From the NCBI GenBank assembly GCA_036674765.1, contig JARVKI010000014.1:310001-374000 (forward strand): a stretch of DNA of 64,000 nt, written 5' to 3'. Below are positions 1-10,157 of this stretch, piece after piece. The notes under the pieces were generated by a model, which was given only the letters and a program-made list of their open reading frames with translations, was not told where the DNA came from and searched no databases. Position 1 is the first letter of the stretch. Each line of letters begins with the position of its first letter. Source of the DNA: Seiridium cupressi (lineage: Eukaryota > Ascomycota > Sordariomycetes > Amphisphaeriales > Sporocadaceae). Both the position numbers and the translations under genes were made by a program.

Positions 1-1167
1 GAGCTTGTTGCTCGCTTCTATGTATGTTTATATCATGTAATAACACCCCCACTTGGCATCTCATTTTTGCTTTAGGCTAAGATATGGCAAATGTTAATAT
101 ATTATACATAAATCTCAGTTATTCATAATCGACGCGTGATCAGCCGCCTATTGACATTAAAACCGATTACCGAGTTGCTAGGCTATTGATACGAAATTCG
201 TGTCCTTCGGAGTAGGAATGGATTCCTGTATGCCTATCATGAGGCCAACTTGACGATAATTTATTTCGTTCCGAAATGGCGGCGAAAGGTGCAGAACAAG
301 ACTATATTCGTCGTCAAGAAACCTCAGACTCAACATCATGATTGGCATAGCTACATGGCTATCAAGACTCGGTCGTCGACTAGCCATCAGGCGTTATCGG
401 AGCTACACAAGGCTCTACTCTGTAATGGCCTTCACCAATTCCAGGACTATTTTCGCCAATTTCCCTGGTTGTTCAACATGAGGAGAATTCAATGAGTCTT
501 CCAGCAGGTAAGTTTTTCTAACCCCCGCCATCTGGACAGACGTCTTTTGTGCGTCTCGAGGCATGGTCCTGTCAACCTCCGTGAAGACATACCCTAGTGT
601 TCCTCCAAAATAAGGATCGTTATACGGTTCTCATTGTGCAGGTGTGGAGAAACAGGCATAAGGCTGTTTAGGAAGCATGGTAGCCAATCTCTCAGCTTCC
701 TGGTCGGGGTCAGGGCATGAGTATGAAGATGGTCGCTATCGGGGTTGATCTTCGGCGGGGAATTCGGACTGTAGACTGAATAGTCAGGCACCTTGAAAAT
801 GGCAGTATGATGATTTGCCTCAGAAAGGCCTCAATCAGCGTCTTGGGACATGGTCTCAGAATGAAGAACGAATCAGTGGGCGAGGGAAAATCTAGGTACT
901 GACGGAAGGGAGGAAAGGAATATGATGATCAATTAGTCGCTCACGGAAGCCCCGAAAATGCCTGTAAGGACTGCACCCCTATGTCACTTCAACTCTAAGA
1001 TAGACCGCTCGATGAGTTCACAAACAATAAAGCTGTATTCATGTTCACAAAAGGATTCGCAAATATTGTCCAATTTCAATCTGGCAGAAAGGCCTTCAAC
1101 GTCGGACTAAGCCATTTATCATGATTGCTAGATTACTCCTATAGCCCTTACTATTAACAAAAACTAA
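1..1167. other. Intergenic, no gene supported
   Basis: Several short overlapping ORFs occur on both strands. None has a recognisable domain, a convincing start or splice partners. I see nothing firm here. Confidence 0.5.
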
Positions 1168-2307
1168 TCAGGCCTTGACTAAAGTAAGACTATAAGTCGA
1201 CAGGATCTCGTTGACAGGCTGGAAGTAGGTTGTGCCGCCAGCAGTGCAGCTGCCAGAGCCTCCCGAGGTGACACCCTGGGCTTGGGCACCGGAGTAAAAG
1301 GAGCCGCCTGAGTCGCCGGCCTCGGCACACACACTGGTTCGGGTGAGGCCGGTGACACGTCCCTCGGAGTAGGTGACCGTTGCGCCCAGAGCGCCGACTG
1401 TGCCGCAGTGGACACCGGTGGTCGAGCCGGAGCGGCAGATACTAGCTCCGACAGCGGACGCGGTGCTGCCCGACACGGGCAGGTTACCGGAGCCGTAGCC
1501 GTCGATGTAGCCGCTGAGAGTGGTTCCGCTGACAGTGCGGATGTAGCTCATGTCGGCGTTGCCTGGGAAGACCGAAGCCGAGAAGGTTCCCAGCGACGCA
1601 CCAGCACTGGTGGTGGCAGAGTCACCTGAGTCGCCACAGTGACCAGCTGAAACGAAGCCAGTTGTGACCGAGAAGCCGATGGAGCACCGGGCACTTCGAT
1701 TGATGTAGTAGGCATCGCCGCCCAAGACCGTGGCCAAGGTGGTCGGCATCGCCTCAACTGTTCGCACCTCGAACTCAGATGCGGCGAGCCCGACCTGCGT
1801 GGCCAGCGACTCAGCGTGGGCGACACTGCCGGCGAGTGCCTCTAGGATGAGCTTGTTGGCGGCGACGTCGACGTAATATGACGCGATACCCGTGTCGGCC
1901 GAGTCCGTGTCGAGGGTCTTGGGCTGCTCGATGTCCAGATTGTCAAGTGCTGCCTTAGCTTGTTCAAGCTTGGTGAGGCTGTTGGCCATGATTGCCGGTG
2001 TGGCGCCGGCAGCGGTCACCTCGGCGGCCAAGGCTGGATCAGTGACGCCGACGTTGATGGTGGTACCGTCCTCCGCAACCCAAGCGCCAGCGAACGAGTC
2101 ACCCGCCGAGCTGCGCAGCCTCTCAATAACATCGGTGGCCGCGAGCTCCCGGGTGACGCGAGCAGTGGCCTGCTCAGCGTCCAGCCCCAAGTCGCGCTTC
2201 ATGGCGGCCAGGATCTCCGGGTGGAGGCTGGTCGTGGCCTGCGTGGGAGCACCATAGGCAAGGGGCAGGACGGCGGCCAAAAAGGCGAGGAACCTAGAGA
2301 GCTCCAT
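1168..2307 (-). CDS. Secreted streptogrisin/alpha-lytic-type serine protease with prodomain (S1 family)
   Basis: A single-exon gene of 379 residues. The chosen start is the ATG at 2307; the upstream in-frame extension begins with TTG. A signal peptide covers about residues 1-20 (hydrophobic AFLAAVLPLAYGA). A propeptide of about 175 residues follows, rich in Ala, Thr and Asp, like the pro-regions of alpha-lytic protease and streptogrisins. The mature domain begins near residue 197 (GGDAYYI). The catalytic triad is visible: His223 in SAGHCGD, Asp252 in NADMSYI and Ser333 in GDSGGS. The Cys pairs C208/C223-region, C291/C301 and C327/C354 fit this fold. It should be an extracellular endopeptidase whose prodomain acts as a folding chaperone. 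The family is mainly actinobacterial, with scattered fungal members. The lack of introns, unlike most neighbours, agrees with acquisition by transfer, but that is inference. Confidence 0.9.
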   Translation of the reverse strand: MELSRFLAFLAAVLPLAYGAPTQATTSLHPEILAAMKRDLGLDAEQATARVTRELAATDVIERLRSSAGDSFAGAWVAEDGTTINVGVTDPALAAEVTAAGATPAIMANSLTKLEQAKAALDNLDIEQPKTLDTDSADTGIASYYVDVAANKLILEALAGSVAHAESLATQVGLAASEFEVRTVEAMPTTLATVLGGDAYYINRSARCSIGFSVTTGFVSAGHCGDSGDSATTSAGASLGTFSASVFPGNADMSYIRTVSGTTLSGYIDGYGSGNLPVSGSTASAVGASICRSGSTTGVHCGTVGALGATVTYSEGRVTGLTRTSVCAEAGDSGGSFYSGAQAQGVTSGGSGSCTAGGTTYFQPVNEILSTYSLTLVKA

Positions 2308-3174
2308 GTCTAGCGTTCTTAACAACAGGTGGGAGAAAGGGGTGTTGATGTTGTGGAAGCTAGATAATAGGCAAGATGGGTCTGAGATACTGCTGCAAAC
2401 TACCAGACTGGACGAGGACAGACATATTCATTTATACTTGTCCCGACTCTAGCATCGTGACTCTCATCGTGCTCCTATTGCCGGTGTTTAAGATAGAGCC
2501 ATATATTAAACTAGTCTTGGCCAAATCCCTCCTTCCCAATTCGGCCTGATCCACCTCGCTTCTCTCGTGCCGCAAAACCTTGCAACCCTCCGGCTGCCGG
2601 CAACAATCCTATGTAATCCGAGTTCGATTCCAACATGGGTTAAGTTGCCAAGGTGTTCATTCTACACTATTAGTCTTGGCTGCTACACGGCTTGAAATGG
2701 AAGGCCATATTCCTCGAACTGGCAACCAACCTGGGACATTTTTGGAATTCAACTAGTACTACCAAGCCACAAGTGTGTGGTCGTGCATAATCAAGGCAGC
2801 TCATTATACTAGCTCGCTTTTGCGGTACTTGATTCTTTTACTATTCTCCTCGGTGCCGGAAGTATGTGCTTGGTTTTCTGATACGAATGGCTGCTTGGCA
2901 GTCGGGATAATATAGTGTATTAGTTTCGTATAAATTTTATTCTATTATATTCTATAGATTAGTTAACCATTTTAAATTTATTCTATTTTTAAATCTCTCA
3001 ATGCGTGTCGTTTGCAAGTTCCTCTGCTGTGTGTGCAAGCAATGTTGAGGACTAACAGGGGGAACGCGGGCACTGGGCCTCCCGGCGTCATGAGGGGGCC
3101 TCGCGCTACAGTACAGTACAAGTCTACATAGACTTAGAATACATATGAATAAATTTCCCATGGCCCATGAACTT
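2308..3174. other. Intergenic, partly AT-rich
   Basis: This holds the protease promoter. A strongly AT-rich patch at about 2910-3000 (TTTATTCTATTATATTC-like) looks like degraded repeat DNA. I see no gene. Confidence 0.4.
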
Positions 3175-4484
3175 TCATAACTGCCTCATACTAGGTATCA
3201 AGATAAGCTCCCGGGTGAGAGCCCGTACTGCATCATCATTCTCTGAGCCGTTGAAGATGCTCATATTAGTAGCATACCATGCCGCAGTCCGGTCCACAAG
3301 TGCACACGAGACCTGATCAAACAGATCCTCCAACTTTGGGGGTGTGTACCCTGATTTCGTCGGGCCCATGGCGATGGCTCTCAGGTCTGGATCCAATGTC
3401 CGGTCACTGTTCACATCTTGGCGGCCCACCTTCACAAGATCGGCTATGATCTTTTTGCAAGGCATCAGTAGAAGACCTAGACTTGGGTAGAGAAAGAAGG
3501 TGACATACGTCGATAATACCTCGCATCATATGCCTGACATTTTGTCTGAACCCATCCTCGCTAATACACACCGCATTAGTCAAGACCCTGTCACTCAATC
3601 TCATTCTGAGACTGACTCGGTTGGGTGCTCTATCCACACCAGCCCAAAATCAATCATCTTCATGATTGGTGCCAAGGCATGTTCGATGCCACCAGTGGAT
3701 GGTTCAAACCGGCCAAACATCACTGTGATCCAATGAGCGCTCGGACTCTCGCCCTCCATTAGAGGGATTAGCCCACTCACGGTTCTTATCTTGAATGTCA
3801 CGGTTGCGAATGACCACACTCCCGAAGCCTCGCTGCGGTCCTTCTAGCTGGACGTTATCGGCGTGATGTGCTTCGGGCCAGGACATAGCAACTACCATCC
3901 GAATTACTAGCCACGTTATGTTCAGTATGCTCGACTTGCCAACGCAAAGCCTTTGGACGTTTCCACGTCCCGATCAGCATACTCACAACACATCAAAATT
4001 CTCCACATCAGCCTATTTGGCAATGGACTATCTCTCGCCTCGGCTCTCTCAAGAAAATCCTCCAACGTCCCGTTATGAAGCCACTCCATGTAGATCCACC
4101 GGGCTCTGTCGTGAAGAGAAATCCCCCGGACTGGATCGTTCGACATCGTCAACACCTGTACAACGTGCGCCGCGCCTCTGAGCAACTGCATGGTGTCAGA
4201 GAGATTATAGCAAGATCTCCTACGCGACTCACGTTTATGGCCTTGACCTCGTTCGCCTGGTTCTGACCTTGATCGCCAAAAGGGTCGTCCGGGCCGTCTG
4301 GGGCCGGGTCGTCCATAATCTTAATAACAATATACAGACGATCCCCCGGGCGTGGGTTTATTCGCTTCAGCCTGAAGCACACACCCTGGCCACCAGAACC
4401 GGCGGTGCGATCGAAAGAATACCTCCTGTCATTGCTAAATCTGGTCTTCAGTTGAGCAACTAATGGAGCCGTGTCTCTATCCAT
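3175..4484 (-). CDS. Protein kinase-like protein, six exons
   Basis: Exons by frame and GT..AG signals: 4484-4233, 4185-3987, 3906-3781, 3722-3638, 3560-3509 and 3450-3175. The phases join cleanly into 329 residues from the ATG at 4484. Kinase landmarks appear in order: glycine loop GSGGQG at 29-34, ATP lysine K55 in VIKI, helix-C glutamate E79, hinge IYMEW near 115-119, catalytic loop RNRDIQDKN at 184-192 and DFG at 217-219. The usual His of HRD is Arg, while the catalytic Asp187, Asn192 and DFG Asp are kept. No activation-segment APE or complete C-lobe is obvious, and the last 100 residues are poorly conserved. Such short divergent kinases are common in filamentous ascomycetes and often lack known substrates. 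The gene model is inferred from sequence alone. Catalysis is possible but not assured. Confidence 0.7.
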
Positions 4485-4959
4485 CGCTCATCTTCGGGAT
4501 TGTCACGAGCTGTTTTGAGCATCATAAATGCCACCTCTATTGTGATTGGTGATAGAATGATTCATCTCATTGTCTGAGTGGAAGGGGGACTTTCTTCTCC
4601 GGAATAGGGAAGAGCTTGCTAATCGGCTTTGTATCCACAACTATTCGGCTAAGGAAATAACATTGACTGTTTGTCTTTGTCCATTCTAAACTACCTTTGG
4701 AAAGCGACGATAGATATCACTCAGTAGCACTAAAGTGCTCTCAAGCTGCCGATTTAGACGACGTTCGGATTGGCGTAAGAATAGATTCAAGGCGGTATGT
4801 CGTTTCATTTGCTATGTCACTAAGGTACTAGCTCTATTAATGGAGAGTGATCCAACTGAACAAAATTCTTTCCGTAAACCATCAAATCGTATCAAAACTT
4901 GTGTTCATGCAACATTTACTTTCGCACAGAGAGTCATAACGCGTCGGATATGCAACTTC
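4485..4959. other. Intergenic, no gene supported
   Basis: This stretch lies between the kinase start and the 3' end of the WSC gene. An ORF crossing it on the plus strand has no recognisable content. Confidence 0.4.
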
Positions 4960-7900
4960 TTAAACAGCTGGGAGGAAAGTTGGCTGGCCAGGGTACCAGC
5001 TGAGAGTTGTTTCGACACAGATCTCATCAGCAGGCGAAGCACTAAATGGGAAGATGTCCTGCGATTGAGGCAGGATAGTAGCGCTGGCAAGCCCACTACC
5101 ATCTCCGCTGGACCCGGAGGAAGTAGCTGTCGTTGTCGGTGTTCCTGGAGAAATAGTTGTGGCCGTGCCTGCTGAAGCAGCCGTGGAAATCGAGCTTATT
5201 GTGGAAGTAATCGAGACAATTGTACCATCAGGATTGCATTGTCCCCCTATGAGAAGATCTTCAGCACGATTGACTACAAGTGTTTGGGGGTTCATGAAAC
5301 TCACGTTCGTAAACAATAAGGAAAACAAATTCGCAATCAACCGGTTCGGTACCAGGAATGCCAAAGGTGACGAAGATCTGACCGGATGGGACCTGACAAA
5401 AGCCAGCTTGTCCGCCGTAGAACACATCGTTATACCAGGCCAGGACACCATTGAAGACTGTGAATGTGGTGGAGATGGAGCCAGTAGGTGAAACCCTGAA
5501 CTCCTTGTAGGCGATACCTGGATTCGTCGCAACGAACTGGCCACCACTTCCAAAGCGGCCGTTCGTCAGGTTGAAAGGAGTAGCATCGTTACAGGAGTCT
5601 GGGTTAATGGGTGCCGCACCGCCGACAAACCCACCATCAGTCGCCTGGCGCTTGGCAAGATCACCCAGCCCGCGTTGTGTCAAGTTGATAAGGGGTCCAG
5701 CATCAACAGGCAGAATCGCCAGGATGATTTCATCTTCAGGCACATTAGTGACTCCAGGAATACCTGCGGAGCTGGTTGTAGATGAGCTAGTCGTAGATGA
5801 TCCGATCATAGATGAAATGATCGTTGACGAACCGATCGTAGACGAGCTTATCGTTGAGGTACCCATGGTAGACAAGCTAATAGTTGATGTGCCCATCGTA
5901 GATAAGCTAATCGAGGATGAGCCAGCTGTAAGTGAGCCTCCAGCAGTCCCGGTGCCGGATGTACTAGTGGCAGAAGCCGAGGAGCCAGAAGATGTAGCAG
6001 TAGTTGTGTTTGTGAAGATAGCAGTCGAAGTGTTGATCGAGCTTTTGCTCGTAGGTGTGCTACTGTCGGTTTGTATGCCAGTGTTACTCATGCCTGTATT
6101 CAGAACTGTCCCCGAGGTTTCGGTACTAGTACTAGCCGTGTTTGTATCCTGGGCCGTCCCAGAACTATGCGTGCCAGTATTGGCCGTATCTGTGTTTTGA
6201 GTCGTCCCAGTGGTTTGCGTGGATGTAGGCAGAGTCGCCGTCTCTGTGTTTCTTAGTAAAGTAGTTGCGTTGATCCCAGTAGGGACGATGGTCACAGTAG
6301 GTACGAGGGTTCCAGCACTATCAGTATTGGTCGGCAAGAGCGTATCGGAAATGACGCTATCGGTTGGTAGGAGTTTGATGCTCTCGTCGATAGGCAAAAT
6401 ACTTAGAGATATAACCGTCGTTGGCAGGGAAGCTATAGTGGGTATGCTACTGGCTACTGCAATGGTCGTTGATGCAGTATCTGTATTAGTGGTAGTCAAA
6501 GAGGCTACGGTTGTCCCACTCGAGGTCGCATCTGTCCTTGAAGTGGAACTATCTGGATTCGTGGTCGTTACTAAGGTAAAGGTCAAGCTCTCGGTGCTGA
6601 AGCGATCGGTCAAAGTCACGACGAAGGAAGAGTCGGTGGAGGCGGTGCCGGACGAGGTGCCGCTTGTTTGAATCGACGTTGTTCCTGTTGTTGAGCTTGA
6701 GATATCCGTGGTAAAGGTAACGAGAGTATTGCTCAAAATATCTGTAGAATTCACGGTGAATGAGATATCCGTCGTCTGACTCGACGTTGCCCCTAAAGTT
6801 GAGGTTGAGATATCCGTTGACCCTGTAGACGCCGTCGCTGTCGATGTGCTTGAAGTACTAATGCTCACGGATGATGTATCAGTCGTCTGGGTAGACGATG
6901 TCTCTGTCGTTGATGCTGTTGAGGTCGAAGTACTAATGATTGTAGACGATGTGCCAGTAGTCTCAGAAGATGAAGTTTCTATCGATGAACTCGAGGTATC
7001 TGTCGTAACTGTGGATGAGGTATCCTTTGTGGTCGTGGATGAGATATCTGTAGTAGTGGAGGTGTCCGTCGTTTCAACTGATGTGGTCCCGGTCGTCGTG
7101 GTGCTTGCAGTGACAGTCTCTGAAGACGCCGTAACAGGTGTGGTGGTGGTATCACTTGTGGATGTAATGGTGCTAGTGGCAGCACTCGAGGAACTCGTGT
7201 CGGTACTTGAGGATCTCGTGATAGTAGTTGAGGAGGTCGTGACGGTGCTCGAAGTGCTCGTGATAGTGCTTGAGAAACTCGTGACAGTGGACGTGCTGGA
7301 AGATGATGTCGTGGTTCCTGTAACGAAGGTTAGCGTTTGCTCCAGGCCAATAATTGCACTTCTATTGTTTTATTCACTCTACATCGATGGTATCGGCATC
7401 ATAGTCCGACGAAAAAGACTTACTAGTTTCGGTGCAGCTGTAAATCGGTGTGCTTGAGTAGGTGGCTGTATAAGAAGCTGCCCAAGCGCCACCTATAACA
7501 ACAACATTTGAAGCAACGTAGACTAGCGGCCCGTTTGGACTACCGCAGTTCTCTTGGAGTGATCCACTACACTATAACACCTCAAGTCAGCGATGGTCTC
7601 ATCTGACATACTTCGTAAGTTGTCGATGAATGACGAGGAGCATCCCTCGAAGAAGTTTTCGACGCCCGGACAGGCCAGCGAAGGAAAAGAAAGTATACTG
7701 AATTTACTTACGGGATAGTTGCAGTCTTCCATAGCCTGAATGTTGCTATTGGTGAGCTGTGCACCTGGTCCAGTCCCACAAAAGCAAGCCGATGTGCCAA
7801 CGTCAGTGGATGTCAAGCCAGCATAGGGGTAGTCGTTAGCGTCACAATATTCAGTGCATGTCTGCACTGTGACCACACCACCAGCAAGGAGGTTTGTCGG

Positions 7901-9127
7901 GACCGCTTGTAGACCTCCAAGCGCGCCGGCCAGAGTGAGTCCAGAGTAGCACCCATAATTGACATAAGGGGTGGCTTGTGCTTGAGCCGTAGCCACAAAT
8001 GTGGCAGAACGTGATATCGTCGCTGCCGCACCATAGGCGATGGTATAAGGTTGTCTATCCAAGATGGATGCTGGAGTCTCTATACAGGTATAACTATCCG
8101 CCGCCGGTGTTGCGACAGCCTGGTCGGCGTAGCCTGGAATTTGTGGTACGTGACATCCCAGCAGATTCGGGTTGGCATAGACGGGATAAACTTGCGCGCC
8201 ATCATCACCACAGCAGTTCAGTCCGGTACAGCTACTTTATTCGCATTAGCTTTAACATAGTGGTTGGTGTTTGGCTGGAGGACCTACCCTGCGAGGCCGG
8301 TATCGCAAGCCGTACTGCAATACTGGTCGCTTACATCAAGATAGGATCGTGACTCAACGCCAAAATCTTGTCCACAGCTACACTTGACACTAGGATGTTT
8401 TGTTAGCTAATATTGGCAAGATAACAATAGATAGGCTTCGGGACGGGACGTACGAGCCACTTCCCAGTGGCACCATAAACGTCAATGGATAACCGAGATC
8501 GGCGCAATATGTGAAACAAGTCGCGGTGGATGATTGTGTCGTAGTCGTGACGCTAGCATCTCCGGAAGGTAAGTTGGGATGATAAAAGCAGCCCAGCACA
8601 TTATACTGAGTTGCGAGTATGGCTGGATCTGGAAGCAATGGTTCCGCCTGGAAGGAAGGATCAGCCCAAATGCGTGCTCCCTGGTTGGTACCACAGTTCT
8701 CACGCCTGTCGCCAGGGCAGAAGCTGCCGGCAGCAGTGCAAAGGGTATCATCGGCCTGGGCTGAGCCTAGGTCCTTGACAGAAGACTGGAGAGCCATTCC
8801 ACAACGGCACTGTCGGTCCCAGGTGGCAGCGTACTTGAAGCCATGTGCTCTGCAGGTGTCGGTACAGAAGTAGGGTGTTGTCGTGATGTTGACATTGTCG
8901 CCTTGGTCCCAGTGGACCCATGATCTAGAAGGGTCACCACCACGATTGGTGGGGGTGTAAGTCCATGGCTGGGTGGTGGTCGCGAAACACCCAAGGTATT
9001 GAAAATCCTGTTGCGATGAGCATGCCTGAGTAAAATCATCATAAAAGAACCCTTGAGCATTGGCGAGGGTCAACCACCAGAGGATAGCCGCAAAAGCGGC
9101 GGGTTTGGCCCGACAAAACGAGCCCAT
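4960..9127 (-). CDS. Secreted three-WSC, mucin-like, DUF7908-type surface protein
   Basis: Six exons: 9127-8454, 8389-8288, 8234-7712, 7571-7424, 7317-5305 and 5246-4960. The phases agree throughout and give 1248 residues. The ATG at 9127 leads into a signal peptide (AILWWLTLANAQG). Three Cys-rich WSC domains follow, starting at DFQYLGCF, YNVLGCFYH and YVNYGCYSG, with typical C..C.G and NCG endings completed only after splicing. A Ser/Thr mucin region of about 420 residues comes next, with degenerate repeats such as SISLSTMGTSTI, which should be heavily O-glycosylated. The C-terminal domain (PDSCNDATPFNLTNGRFG onward) resembles the fungal DUF7908 module. I see no GPI signal or transmembrane segment, so it is probably secreted and wall-bound through carbohydrate. 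WSC domains bind glycans and act in wall sensing or adhesion. The role here is inferred. Confidence 0.8.
5780..5935 (-). repeat. Short tandem Ser/Thr repeats inside the WSC gene
   Basis: Degenerate units of about 24-36 bp encode variants of SSTIGSSTI and SLSTMGTSTI within exon 5. They leave long open frames on the opposite strand, which are not genes. Confidence 0.7.
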
Positions 9128-10157
9128 ATCACAAGGCAAGTTCAAGGAGCGTCTGTGTTAGAACAATTGATGTTACGAGTGGTTTGATAAGAAAGACACG
9201 TCTTGCAAGTCCCAAGTTTAGATGTCCTTTGCGACAGCAACAGCCAGGTAGCTATCAGTTGGCGGCATGAGGAGGAGGGGTCTGACTTAATACATCCCGG
9301 AGGGCATTTTTTCGAGGCACGCATTTCAAAAGAGCCAGTCCTGCGTTCCTGAATCGTAGTAGGAGCGTGTCTCTGGCAAATTCCTGGCATCGCCACCTCG
9401 ACTTGATTGCTTTGAGACTTTCAGGCACAAGATTCTCGTATTGTGACTGTAAATGAAGGGAGATACAAATTAGAAATTTTTCCAATTGGAATCATGTCTC
9501 AGCCTCATTGGTTGGCGAGATTGGACGAATTCCTCAACCTTGACTAAGCTTCCCAAATCTCTGAAAGTTTGGTTATCTGGTGTAAGTCGGCATCTTTATA
9601 TGCGATTTTATATAAAACCGGAATGCCAGAACTTGACAACCGCAGACGATGCGTTACCATATCTTGCATCTCGATCAGGGTGTTGTGGAGCCCTTATAGT
9701 ACTAGACTCCATGGACTGGAGCTTTTGGCCTAATGATGAACGCGGTTGCAGCATTCTGGAAGTAACCCGATTTACAGAGGCCATAGTGCTAGTCTTATAG
9801 GATCTCGTCATGAAAAGGCATCAAACACAGAGATCCGAGATGACCTCTCGAAGTCGATCAGCCAGCCATAGCATACAGAGACTCCTGCACTGATTTAGGT
9901 GTTGCTCACTTGTATGTGTCGGTGAGGACAGAGGCGGTCAAGGACGGCATAAAGTATAAGTGGGCTGGATAAGTCAGAACGGAAATGCGCCGCCTTACCG
10001 CCCTGCTACGATGTGTTAAATAAAACTCAAGTAATCGGCAGTTTTATATCCCAATCGTGAAGTTCACCCCCAATAAAATGTGACACATTGTCATCACCGA
10101 TCCAAGTCGCGATCTTATAGGAGATGAGCAGAGTAATGTTCACATGTGAGGGACCTT
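9128..10157. other. Intergenic, no gene supported
   Basis: This holds the promoter side of the WSC gene and the 3' side of the HET gene. The ORFs are short and overlapping, with no recognisable domain. Confidence 0.4.

Noticed and set aside
2600..2640. tRNA-like B-box GAGTTCGATTCC
   Set aside because: The flanks do not form a T-stem and no matching A box or acceptor stem is present.
6210..7457. Long plus-strand open frames opposite the mucin region
   Set aside because: They are the antisense of simple Ser/Thr codon repeats, with low-complexity Val/Asp/Glu content and no start or domain logic.
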